DNA from: Panonychus citri
Lineage: Eukaryota > Arthropoda > Arachnida > Trombidiformes > Tetranychidae
Direction: 5' to 3'
NCBI RefSeq assembly: GCF_014898815.1
Contig: NW_026515539.1
Location: 1,302,001 to 1,366,000, forward strand
DNA: 64,000 nt
Under the pieces are notes generated by a model that saw nothing but the letters and a program-made list of their open reading frames with translations, ran no database searches and was not told the DNA's origin. Each line of letters starts with the position of its first letter. Position 1 is the first letter of the stretch. The position numbers and the translations under genes are program-made. Positions 40,504 to 50,254 of the stretch are shown piece by piece.

Positions 40504-43500
40504 ATGAGTGAAACTAATCAGATTTCGTACACTTTAGAAGACTTTACCAAGACAATGAACCGAACCTTCCAAACTCCCATACAAATTCATCCGTTTGTAG
40601 GTCCTCCATTCATGAATGTTCATGAGTGGTTATCTACTTTCGAAAACCAAACAACACAGTCTAATTGGAGTGATGACGATCGATTCAATAAAATCGGTTG
40701 TTTCTTAGGACCTGACCTGCAAGCATGGTTGGAAGAGACCAAGAAAAGTGAAATTCGGACCTGGCAAGCTTTCAAACAAGTTTTGATACAATGCTTCCCT
40801 CCCAAAGAACATCAAGATTACAAATTTCTCCTTTACAATACGAAACAAGGAATGAACGAAGATCCAGTTGCTTACTGCAACAAGATGTACAATTATGCTT
40901 TGAAGACGAAAACACCCTTCAATGAGTTCCTCAACACATGTATGAATGGATTGGACATTAATATCAGTTATGAAATCAAAGATAGATACAGTATCAAAAA
41001 TCATCTTGAACTTATCACGCGAATAAGAAGAGCCGAAAGAGAAGCCGAATTGAGAAAACGTGGGCTCGAAATGACTCAGAACAAACTTCCTAGTTATTAC
41101 GACGTATCGTGTTTACCCGCTGTAGCCCCAACAAGCGTTAAAAATGAAGTTCACACTTCAAATCCTGAAATCAAAGAACTAATTGAATTAGTCAAAACTA
41201 TGGCTAATTTACAAATGAGTCAAATGAACAAATCACGAGACAGGACCCAAATCACGTGTTTATACTGTAAAAAGGTAGGGCACATTGCAAGGGATTGTCG
41301 TGCAAAAATGAGAGATCAGCGATCTCAGAACTCACGTAGAGGATCGAACCAGTACTATCAAAATAATGAAGTACAACAGGCACAACCCAATATGAACAAT
41401 ATTGGACAACAATCACAACAACCGCAACAACAACCACCATCCTTTTCTCAACAACAATCGACAACACAAAATTTGCCTCCGCAGTCTCATAACACTAATG
41501 TACAAACTTATTGTACTACCACCAGTGATTTACATCAAAAAACAAATAATTATATAAATGATCCTTCAGCGCCATTTACAATTGTTTCGCTCAATTCTGA
41601 AAGTTTAAGTGACACCAAATTAACAGGACCATTGATTCAAGTAAATGCTAAACTTAATGGACACGAAGTTGCAGGAGTAATTGATACTGGTTCGCAAATA
41701 ACCATAGTTACTAAACTGGTTGCTGAGAAACTAAACACTCCAATGGAAGCCTACGTTGGACCTTCAATATCTGGTGTTGCTTCTACCAACATAACTCCTG
41801 TTGGCCAATTTGATTATGACTTAGGTCTAGAAATAGATAACGTCATTCGAACCATGAGAGCAACCGTTGTTATTGTTGAAACTCTACCTGCTAATATCCA
41901 ACTCCTCATTGGACAAAATGTAAACACCTCTATTGGCATCCTGGTCGATCCTCGAGGCCGATTGATCCTTAAAGAGCTCGATGGTAATTTATATCTAAAA
42001 AAAGATCTAGTTTTACCTCCAAGAACAAGAGTTTTAACTACAGCCACTGCATCTAATAAGCGACATTTACCAAAAGGTACTTATATGGTATCCACTAATG
42101 ACTCAACTTTCACAAAAAACAACATAAGTGTTGCTAATACAATCACTAACATTGTTGGTGGTGAAACAATTGTTCAATTATGTAACTTTACCCCATCTAC
42201 CGTCAATTTAACCGGCGGAACTACAATCGGAAACTTTGAGAGCAAACATCCTGAAGATATCATTGAGATACCGGATGAGAAAACTGATGAAAACAAAGGA
42301 ATCAAAGCTCAACAAAACTTTAAAAAGGATTCCACTCTCACTGAAGAAATGGCTTATTCAGACGGAAAAATTAAAATTGGTAAACAACTTGACGATAAAC
42401 AACGTGAAACCTTAATCGCTTTACTAAAGAACTATCGCCAAGCATTTGCATTCAAACCCGAAGAAGTTGGATTAACCAATAAATTTGTTCATGAAATCGA
42501 CACTGGAACACACAAACCAATCTCAGTGGCACCTTATCGAGTATCTCCCGAGAAACGAAAAATAACTAACCAATTAGTTCAAGAGCTTGTCGATACATCA
42601 ATCATAAAACCATCATGTTCACCATGGGCTTCACCTATCGTGTTAGTTAAAAAGAAAACCGGAGATTGGCGTTTTTGTATTGATTATCGAAAACTTAACA
42701 CCATCACCAAGAAAGATCATTACCCTCTACCAAATATTAATGATGCTCTCGATTATCTTTGTGGCGCCAATATCTTCACTAGTTTGGATCTGAAGTCAGG
42801 ATACTACCAAATTGGTATTAAAGAAGAAGATAAGGAAAAAACTGCTTTCACAGTCATGGATGGACTTTATCAATTTGACGTGATGCCCTTCGGTTTGACA
42901 AATGCTCCAGCCACATTCCAACGATGTATGGATGTCGTTCTATCTGGATTAAAATATAATTCATGTTTAGTATATCTTGATGATGTACTAATTTTCAATA
43001 AAAAATTCGATGATCACATCGAAAGTCTTCGTCAAGTTTTAGATCGAATCATTGACGCTGGTTTAAAACTAAATCCATCCAAGAGCATGTTTGCCATTCC
43101 AGAAGTCACTTACCTTGGCTACAAAATCACCAAAGATGGACAATACCCAGAAGATACCAAGATAGAAGCTGTCAAGAAATTCCCTGTGCCTAAATGTGTT
43201 AGGGATGTCAAATCGTTTGTAGCCTTTTGCGGTTATTATCGTAAGTTCATCAAAAATTTTGCTACCATCGCCAAGCCCTTAACTTACTTAACAAAACAAG
43301 ATGTTAATTTCGAGTGGGGTCACGATCAACAAATGGCCTTCGAAACTCTAAGAGATGCAATGATCAATGCTCCAGTTTTGGCTCATTACCAATCTGATTT
43401 ACCAATTGAAGTTAGAACTGACGCTTCTGGGACTGGAATCGGTGCTGCTCTCTTACAGAAACATGGTGACAATTGGAGACCGGTAGCCTTTGCCAGTAGA

Positions 43501-46500
43501 CAAATGAATTCCCACGAATTGAATTACCCAATCTCAGAGAAAGAGTGTCTCGCAATCATCTTTGCTATTGAAAAATTCAAAATTTATCTGGACCAAAAAA
43601 CATTCAAAGTAGTGACAGATCATTGTGCACTTTCATTTCTACAATCTAAAAGGAAACTTCCACCCAGATTGACTCGTTGGGCTTTGCTTCTACAAGAATT
43701 CGACATGACTATCGAATATAAAAGTGGTAAACATCATGCCGATGTCGACTGTCTAAGTAGATACCCAACAGGCGAACCCGAAGAAACTGCTGAATACGAG
43801 GATCGAGTACATGCTTTCACTGTACAATTAGAATTAAATTTAGAGAAATTTAGAGAAGAACAATCAAAAGATCAATTCTGTGTTCGAATAATGGAAAATG
43901 TCAAAAATCATGATTCACTTTCTAACAAGAGGAAAAAGAAGTTGGAGAAATTTTTAATCAAAGATGCGCTATTGTACAGGAAGATTTGGAAAAATCAAGA
44001 ATCCTTTAATTTATTGGTCGTTCCAAAATCGTTAAGAAAAGAAATCTGCCAAATCCACCATGATTCCGTTTATGCTGGTCACCAAGGAATAACCAAAACT
44101 TACGAAAAGATTCGTAGTAAATATTATTGGTCGGGAATGACGAGTTATATTAATAATTATGTTGCAACTTGCTTCCTTTGTCAAACAAAAAAACACCCAC
44201 GAGAAAGAGAAGCAGGATTGTTGAAACCTCTCGCCGCTACCTATCCATTCGAACGAGTACACATAGACATTCTCGGACCACTTAATAAAGCTCATGGTAA
44301 AAAATATATAATTGTCGCTGTTGATGCTTTCACCAAATACATGGAAACCGCCGCAATTGCATCACCATCTTCGCAGAATACAGCCAAATTTATCAAACAA
44401 CAAATTTTCTGTCGCCATGGTGCTCCCACGTTCCTCGTTTCAGATAATGGAACAAATTTCACGAGCAAGCTGATAAAGGAACTTGCTGATAATCACAACA
44501 TCAAACATTGTTTCACTACACCTTATCATCCTCAATCAAATGGTCAAGTTGAACGTGTAAATTCTAATTTAGCTTCAATGTTATCCATGTATGTCAATGA
44601 ATATCATAGTGACTGGGATGAATATTTACCTTATGTCACTTTCGCTTATAACATCTCAACTCATTCTAGTACAAGAATGTCACCTTTCGAACTTTTATAT
44701 GGAAGAAAAGCTCTTACCCCTGACGAAGCTAATATTCCTGTTGACACCCCAGCATATGATGAAGAAGAAAGAATCGAATTTATCAAAAATACTTGGCCGA
44801 GATTAAGAGAATTTGTCTTTAATAACATGGAAGAATCTCGCTCCAAGAATCTTGATGATTATAATTCAAGACATGAAAATAAAGAATTCAAAATTGGAGA
44901 TCTGGTTCTTGTGTATTATCCTAATCCAATTACTACCGGACTAGTCAAAAAGTTGCTTCATAAATATCATGGCCCCTACGTTATCATCGAGAAACCATCA
45001 CCTTTAGTCTACGTTGTGCAAGAAATTGGTACACAAAAAAGACAAACTGTTAACATAAAACGACTAAAACATTATCAACAAAGAGAAGAAAGCTGTGACC
45101 ACGAATCACACGGGACCACTCCAATCACCATCAGGCCTAACCTTTCATTCAACTTTAGTCGAAATCAACTAATAAGTAACCAAGATCTGTCACAATCATC
45201 TAATGATAGCTGGCATGATACTTGTGACTTTGCAGAGACACAAACAGGACCAACTTGCAGTACGCCCGCAAATAACCGGACATTTACAGTGCAAAATCCA
45301 AAAAGAATCATTTTTGATAATTCTTTCTCAACCAACCCTTCTACAGATAATGACAGTTCAATCGATAGTAGAGACAACTGTCCTCTTTGCAGTGAATTAT
45401 CTCAAGAAGTTCAAACTCCAAAGGAAAAAACAACTACCCCTGTACCAAAAAGAGTACGATTTTACGACGAACTAACTGACGAAGAACCATCTTCTCCGAG
45501 AAAATCACAACATGATCCTGATTTTTCACCTCCTAAGACTTCAGCAAGAAACTATCAAACTGATAGAAGAGTCACCCGCTCGAAAAGCGCTGGATTAACA
45601 GGACTCGTCTTCACCTTGGCTTGTCTAATTCCACTCCAAACTAACGCTGATTTTAATGTCATGAATCCTCTCTTATGGCAAAAATCAAACAAACCTGTGA
45701 TCGATATGGAAGGGGAAATTTTATCTGAAATTTCACTAATCAACACATGTCCCTTCCTTTCGAAATCACTTAAGCTTCCAGAGCAAAAACGAAAAGATTT
45801 TCGAGATTGGTGTAATAATCAGTACCAGGAAAGTACGATAAATACTATCGTAAAATATTGTGATACCCGAGTGATAAGACCTAAACGAGAAATTATATTA
45901 ACCGCTTCAACTCTCGTGTTTGTAGGAATATCTGCTTTCGGAATTGTCAAAAGTTTTTCGGACAAAACAAAGAAGCTAGATTCGGAAATCAGTAATACAA
46001 AGATAAACATGGCAAAGTTGGAGAGCAAGGTAAAAGAAATCAGTGCTGCGATAGACAAAGCAATCGCACATATCAATAACAACACAAAAAGAATCGATGA
46101 ATTAGAAAACTCAATGTTACCAACCATATTATCAGCCACAGGAATAGCCAATTATTTTACCGCCCTTAAACTACAATTGATTGACATATTTAAAGAAATG
46201 CAACAATCTAAAGTAAGTCCTCAAATGTTTAATTTACTTAATATCTCCATCGAGGACGAATTTAGATACCCCGTGGAATTGATGACAGTCCAATCATGTC
46301 ATTTTAACACCGAAACATCAACTCTAAAGTTCTCGATCCATGGTTTTCGACGAAATGACAACTACATAATAACAGAAGCTGACCCATTTTGGTTAACAAC
46401 AAAAAATAATAATTGTGTTTATTATGTTGGACCCACTTACGTTCTATTTCACACAAAAGAAAAAAGAGTTTGCGACATCCAAAACCGAGCAATACAGAAA

Positions 46501-47136
46501 GGACCCATAGTTGTTGATATCAATTTCAAATGTAAAATGAACAAATCGAACTCTGAAAATTCATGGAAAACTTCACAATGTGAAAACACTTTCACCGATT
46601 TACAAATCAAATCCACTTCAAATGGCAGGTACATCTATTGCTTTGGTCATAAAATCACAATAGCTGACGAAGAATTCGATTGTCCTAATTGGGTCTTTTC
46701 GTTTCCAAAAGATGTTAAACTTGTTATCGACGGTGAAACTCACGAGTTTTTCAAACTTCATTTTAAGTACAAAGCCGGTTTTCAACAATCTGACTTGGAT
46801 GCCATAAATCACTTCTTTTCAGCCGGTCAAGTACACACCCAACTCCTCGAAAAACTCGAGTTTAAAAACGAAACATTTAGTGTTATTCTGAGTAATAATC
46901 CTACTTATTTAACATCATTAATTATCTCAATCATCATTATTTTGTCAATCATCACTTTTATCATTTATCGTTACATTTATCCGAAAATCAAAACTCTTCG
47001 TCTTCATTACAAAACTAAAACATCGAAAAATGACTCAAACGATCCTCAAGAAGAATTAGCTCTGGATAACCTTGAATCTGAACAAAACTCAACAGAAATA
47101 ATAGATAAAAAACCGGTCATCTTATTCAAATTTTGA
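40504..47136 (+). CDS. Gag-Pol-Env polyprotein in a single frame, 2210 residues
   Basis: One frame opens at ATG 40504 and runs without frameshift or internal stop. Gag fills about residues 1-330, with a CCHC zinc knuckle (CLYCKKVGHIARDC, near 251-264). Aspartic protease has DTGS near 394. Reverse transcriptase has YLDDV near 823. RNase H has TDAS near 971. Integrase has an HHCC finger (about 1183-1226), the catalytic D, D, E near 1253, 1314 and 1349, and a GPY/F-like module near 1490. An env-like part follows: a hydrophobic leader near 1700, a furin-type RPKR site near 1793 followed by a hydrophobic fusion-peptide-like stretch, a coiled-coil-prone region, N-glycosylation sites and a C-terminal membrane anchor near 2134-2159 with a short tail. 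Gypsy elements usually separate gag from pol by frameshift and express env from spliced RNA; a single continuous frame is unusual. No inactivating lesion is visible. Confidence 0.95.
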   Translation: MSETNQISYTLEDFTKTMNRTFQTPIQIHPFVGPPFMNVHEWLSTFENQTTQSNWSDDDRFNKIGCFLGPDLQAWLEETKKSEIRTWQAFKQVLIQCFPPKEHQDYKFLLYNTKQGMNEDPVAYCNKMYNYALKTKTPFNEFLNTCMNGLDINISYEIKDRYSIKNHLELITRIRRAEREAELRKRGLEMTQNKLPSYYDVSCLPAVAPTSVKNEVHTSNPEIKELIELVKTMANLQMSQMNKSRDRTQITCLYCKKVGHIARDCRAKMRDQRSQNSRRGSNQYYQNNEVQQAQPNMNNIGQQSQQPQQQPPSFSQQQSTTQNLPPQSHNTNVQTYCTTTSDLHQKTNNYINDPSAPFTIVSLNSESLSDTKLTGPLIQVNAKLNGHEVAGVIDTGSQITIVTKLVAEKLNTPMEAYVGPSISGVASTNITPVGQFDYDLGLEIDNVIRTMRATVVIVETLPANIQLLIGQNVNTSIGILVDPRGRLILKELDGNLYLKKDLVLPPRTRVLTTATASNKRHLPKGTYMVSTNDSTFTKNNISVANTITNIVGGETIVQLCNFTPSTVNLTGGTTIGNFESKHPEDIIEIPDEKTDENKGIKAQQNFKKDSTLTEEMAYSDGKIKIGKQLDDKQRETLIALLKNYRQAFAFKPEEVGLTNKFVHEIDTGTHKPISVAPYRVSPEKRKITNQLVQELVDTSIIKPSCSPWASPIVLVKKKTGDWRFCIDYRKLNTITKKDHYPLPNINDALDYLCGANIFTSLDLKSGYYQIGIKEEDKEKTAFTVMDGLYQFDVMPFGLTNAPATFQRCMDVVLSGLKYNSCLVYLDDVLIFNKKFDDHIESLRQVLDRIIDAGLKLNPSKSMFAIPEVTYLGYKITKDGQYPEDTKIEAVKKFPVPKCVRDVKSFVAFCGYYRKFIKNFATIAKPLTYLTKQDVNFEWGHDQQMAFETLRDAMINAPVLAHYQSDLPIEVRTDASGTGIGAALLQKHGDNWRPVAFASRQMNSHELNYPISEKECLAIIFAIEKFKIYLDQKTFKVVTDHCALSFLQSKRKLPPRLTRWALLLQEFDMTIEYKSGKHHADVDCLSRYPTGEPEETAEYEDRVHAFTVQLELNLEKFREEQSKDQFCVRIMENVKNHDSLSNKRKKKLEKFLIKDALLYRKIWKNQESFNLLVVPKSLRKEICQIHHDSVYAGHQGITKTYEKIRSKYYWSGMTSYINNYVATCFLCQTKKHPREREAGLLKPLAATYPFERVHIDILGPLNKAHGKKYIIVAVDAFTKYMETAAIASPSSQNTAKFIKQQIFCRHGAPTFLVSDNGTNFTSKLIKELADNHNIKHCFTTPYHPQSNGQVERVNSNLASMLSMYVNEYHSDWDEYLPYVTFAYNISTHSSTRMSPFELLYGRKALTPDEANIPVDTPAYDEEERIEFIKNTWPRLREFVFNNMEESRSKNLDDYNSRHENKEFKIGDLVLVYYPNPITTGLVKKLLHKYHGPYVIIEKPSPLVYVVQEIGTQKRQTVNIKRLKHYQQREESCDHESHGTTPITIRPNLSFNFSRNQLISNQDLSQSSNDSWHDTCDFAETQTGPTCSTPANNRTFTVQNPKRIIFDNSFSTNPSTDNDSSIDSRDNCPLCSELSQEVQTPKEKTTTPVPKRVRFYDELTDEEPSSPRKSQHDPDFSPPKTSARNYQTDRRVTRSKSAGLTGLVFTLACLIPLQTNADFNVMNPLLWQKSNKPVIDMEGEILSEISLINTCPFLSKSLKLPEQKRKDFRDWCNNQYQESTINTIVKYCDTRVIRPKREIILTASTLVFVGISAFGIVKSFSDKTKKLDSEISNTKINMAKLESKVKEISAAIDKAIAHINNNTKRIDELENSMLPTILSATGIANYFTALKLQLIDIFKEMQQSKVSPQMFNLLNISIEDEFRYPVELMTVQSCHFNTETSTLKFSIHGFRRNDNYIITEADPFWLTTKNNNCVYYVGPTYVLFHTKEKRVCDIQNRAIQKGPIVVDINFKCKMNKSNSENSWKTSQCENTFTDLQIKSTSNGRYIYCFGHKITIADEEFDCPNWVFSFPKDVKLVIDGETHEFFKLHFKYKAGFQQSDLDAINHFFSAGQVHTQLLEKLEFKNETFSVILSNNPTYLTSLIISIIIILSIITFIIYRYIYPKIKTLRLHYKTKTSKNDSNDPQEELALDNLESEQNSTEIIDKKPVILFKF

Positions 47137-47241
47137 TCATCAACATCATCAATATCATCAACATCATCAATATCATCAACATCATCCACATCATCAATAT
47201 CATCAACATCATCAACATCGTCATCATCATCAACATGTTAA
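47137..47241. repeat. Tandem ATC/AAC repeat directly after the polyprotein stop
   Basis: Variants of a 15-18-bp unit built from CATCATCAACATCATCAATAT, present in several imperfect copies, mark the junction between the retroviral genes and the accessory segment. Confidence 0.8.
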
Positions 47242-47341
47242 CCCGAAAGAAATCAAATTATTAATAGTAACTGATAAGGTTTCGAGCAAAATTTTAATGA
47301 AAGGTTTAGATTTTTTTATGAACAAATCTCACAAATTTGAC

Positions 47342-47709
47342 TTATTTATCACCATTAACATCGGAATGAGAAATTAGTCTCACGTAGAATGTTCCATAAA
47401 CCTCAACTCCTTCTATGGAATTGAGATGATCGCTAACGGCCTCGAAACCTTTGTCCCGCGTTGGAAATTCACACCCAGTAATCTCAGACCAAGTTTTCAA
47501 GAACAGGCCAATTGAGATTCGTTTCGCTTCCCACATCGAATCCCATTCCAAATTGGAAATGATTAATCGCACAGCATCATCTAGAAATCAAAAGAGAGAA
47601 TGACGATCGTAAAAAAAAAAAAATATGACAATATATATATATATAAACTTACCCATAATGAAAGAAAGATTTAACAAAAGAAAATAGAACCGTAGTAAAA
47701 ATCAAAACT
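47342..47709 (-). pseudogene. Antisense cargo gene B: leader exon has lost its start codon
   Basis: On the minus strand a second exon, 47342-47580 (acceptor TTGATTTCTAG), encodes about 79 residues with mixed composition (ends SDVNGDK) and no known domain. A donor G|GTAAGT at 47652 precedes it, and the short exon before that (about 47653-47700) reads a hydrophobic leader, RFYFLLLNLSFIM, in the frame that joins it. It lines up with the signal-peptide exon of cargo gene A (FYFLILMLIFSL), including the donor, but the ATG and second codon are replaced and the frame has a TGA at 47704-47702. The gene is either broken at its start or uses an upstream start I cannot see. It overlaps the polyprotein 3' region on the opposite strand only downstream of its stop. 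Confidence 0.5.
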
Positions 47710-48355
47710 TATTCTTGAAGATCTAAACAACAAATGATAATCCAACATAAAAAAAATACCCATTTTTATACCAAGAAAATCAATTAATTAATCGTTAATC
47801 ATCCAACCATATCCTGTTCAGTTACAAAATAATAGTTTTCTCACACATTTTCAGATAAAGGAAATGATCATTATTATTATTATCATTATTTCCTGAAAAT
47901 AATCAATTCCATCTTTTCCGTTTAAAAAAAAACAATTAGTAACTTTAATAAGTTTTGCAGACCAAAAGTTTAATTGAAAATCATAAAAAAAAAAAATGTT
48001 TATGGTGGATATAATTAGAAAAGTAAAAAAAAAATAATTACCAAAACAAAAAAAAAAATTAATTAAGGAAAGCATTAAAATGGTAATACATGGTTATAGT
48101 AATAATAATGATAATAATAAAATGTTCGAAGGTCAATTATAAAAAAAAAAGAAAGGAAAAGAAAAGAAAAGAAAAGAAAAAGTCGATTTTTCGCAAGAGG
48201 CTCAGAAAATTTTACTTAGCTCCGCCCCATTTCACTTCAAAAATCAGACAAAAATATTAGCACCCTTTACGGACCCAGTAATATTCAAAAAGTTACATCA
48301 AAAATGTTTATCATAGGGGGTCATCGGGGGTCAGACCAAAATAAAAGATAATGGC
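47710..48355. other. AT- and A-rich spacer between the two antisense cargo genes
   Basis: Contains many poly-A runs on the plus strand, a GAAAA pentanucleotide repeat at about 48150-48182, and a direct repeat of GGGGGTCA (about 48316-48332). The open frame at 47851-48075 is low complexity. It probably holds the 3' end of gene A and the promoter of gene B. Confidence 0.5.
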
Positions 48356-49768
48356 TCACTCTTGTGTTCGGTCATCTCTATCCTTTCTCGGACGACCTCG
48401 ACCGTTACCAGTTTTATCTTTGTGTCTCTCGTCGATCATATAAGTAGACCAATCTAGTTTAGCCTCTTCAGGAACTTCAAAGTCCGCATCATTTGAATTT
48501 TGGCCAAGAGTCTCGCGCTTGTCGAAACAAACAACAATTGCCCAAGGAAAACGTTTCGGAACGGAAGAAACTGGAACAGCCTGAGGATTAAGACCCTCTT
48601 CAACACAACGCACACCACAAGCCCGTTTCAAGACTGTGTCACCGGCGTATTGTTTAGTCCCAAAGACATGATATTTGAGTCGTTTTAGGCTCGATTTTGT
48701 CGTCTTGCAATAGACGCACTCAAATTCGACCGGGTACTTATCTGCGAACTCTTGGGCCTCTTTCTCGAGTTCCTGTAAACTCAAACCTTCTGGATTTACT
48801 CCAGACTCTTTAATCCAGGCCGTTTGTTCCTCCCAAGTCACCTCATCTTCAGGTTTCATTGTAGCAGCGTTCGAAAAGGCACTTTCAACTGAACGAGTCC
48901 TACCCCAATCTATGCCTCTACTTATCTGTCCATCTGGTAATCTGACAAAATTAGGAGTGGAACAAGGATAACGATTTGCTAAAGTTGAGCTAATCTCGAC
49001 TCTTTGTTCCATTTCAGCAACGACAGGACTTGAGATCGTTGTTTCCCGTGTTTTTTCTTCTTCTTTTTCCCTTTCGATTTTCTTACCTCAGTGGCTCCAC
49101 TATCACCTAGTCTACCATAGTTTCCACCATCATTACCATCACCCTCATTATCATTATTGTCATCTCCATTATCATCGCCATTATCACCACCACCATTACC
49201 ATCGTTATTATCATCATCACCATTATCATCATCACCGTTATCGCTACTACTACCACTATCTCCTTCCTCTTCAGTACTCGATTCACGATCAGACATGACA
49301 AGAAAAGATCGAGGTACAACAATCGACGGTGGATTCGGGACTGGAGGTACAAACTCGGCTGACTCAGCAAGATCCTGTCTAATACCTGACATTGAATCAT
49401 CCTGTCTCATGTCACTGTCCATTCGTGTCATGGCTTTAGCCAAAGTTGCAGTTTTAATTCTACTACTTCTCCTAAGAGGAATATCTCCAAAATTATCTGC
49501 CGTTTCCCCACCATCAATACCTAAAGAAAAAAAAAAACATTAAAATCATAATTTAAAGCTATACCAATAGATGGCAGCATGGGTCCCAGTACAGTATTCA
49601 AAGTAAAAAAAAAAAATGCTTCACTTATAGAATACAAAAAAAACAATCTTGAGGGAGCTATAATAGGAACTTAAATGACAAAAGAAATTTTTGTATCATA
49701 TAAAAACACTTACCCAGAGAGAAAATTAACATTAAAATAAGGAAATAGAAACTCATTAAAATCCGCAT
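48356..49768 (-). CDS. Antisense cargo gene A: secreted or nuclear protein, unknown family
   Basis: This minus-strand gene lies inside the element. Exon 1 (49714-49768) encodes a hydrophobic signal-like leader MRILMSFYFLILMLIFSL; its donor G|GTAAGT pairs with the acceptor TTTCTTTAG at 49521 (phase 1). Exon 2 encodes a Ser/Arg stretch, then a long Asp/Asn/Gly-rich acidic repeat. The last part (in a different frame, to 48356) has a finger-like CVYC-x12-H, further Cys (RACGVRC) and an AT-hook-like GRGRPRK near the end. The two parts join in frame if an intron from GAG|GTAAGA (49086) to CAG (48926) is removed, giving 352 residues. The alternative is a one-base shift in the A6 run near 49060. A signal-like leader with an AT-hook is contradictory, so location is open. 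No family recognised. Confidence 0.6.
49563..49581 (+). promoter_or_regulatory. CTCF-like motif inside the retroelement
   Basis: ACCAATAGATGGCAGCATGGG matches the core CCASYAGRKGGCRSY with one mismatch. It lies in the intron of antisense cargo gene A. Confidence 0.35.
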
Positions 49769-50254
49769 GATGAAATGAAACTAAATATTCAATAATCAAT
49801 AGGAAAATTATTATCCAAAACAAAAAAAAAAGGGAACAATAAACAGATAAATTTTACTCAATATCAAACATTTAGTAACTGCTCTACTTTGCTATTTGTT
49901 CCGTTTTTTCTCGTTCCCACGAGCTCCGTCTACATTGTGTCATTGCTAACATCCCGGTAAATTCAAAAATACCAAATTTAGAAAACATTTCCGTTGATCC
50001 ATATTAGGATCTATTTTTTCGCTATTATTATTAATAATATCAGGAGTCTTTTCCGTCTCCTTCAAACTATTTTCCGTATAAAACAACCGATTCTCCGTTG
50101 AAATATTCACTCAACCTGAATCTACAACCAAGTCAACATCAATCAGTGCAAGTTTAACAATTAAACATCAATTGTACATCGAATTATATTCACTAGTGAT
50201 CATCTTCATCATTAACTCAGTTTTCGTTCATCCCTAAGACCAAAACAATTCATC
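49769..50254. promoter_or_regulatory. Internal divergent promoter region of the retroelement
   Basis: Separates the ATG of antisense gene A (49768) from the ATG of the second gag (50255). On the plus strand GTATAAAA at 50077-50084 is followed about 22 bases later by TTCACT, the same layout as GTATAAAA...TTCACT in the LTR. It therefore looks like a core promoter related to the LTR promoter and would drive the second gag. Confidence 0.55.

Noticed and set aside
44032..44295. Antisense frames within the polyprotein
   Set aside because: Short shadows of the strong sense frame; no splice or promoter signals.
49157..49543. 128-codon plus-strand Ser/Pro/Leu-rich frame in the retroelement
   Set aside because: Shadow of the Asp/Asn/Gly-rich repeat of antisense cargo gene A.
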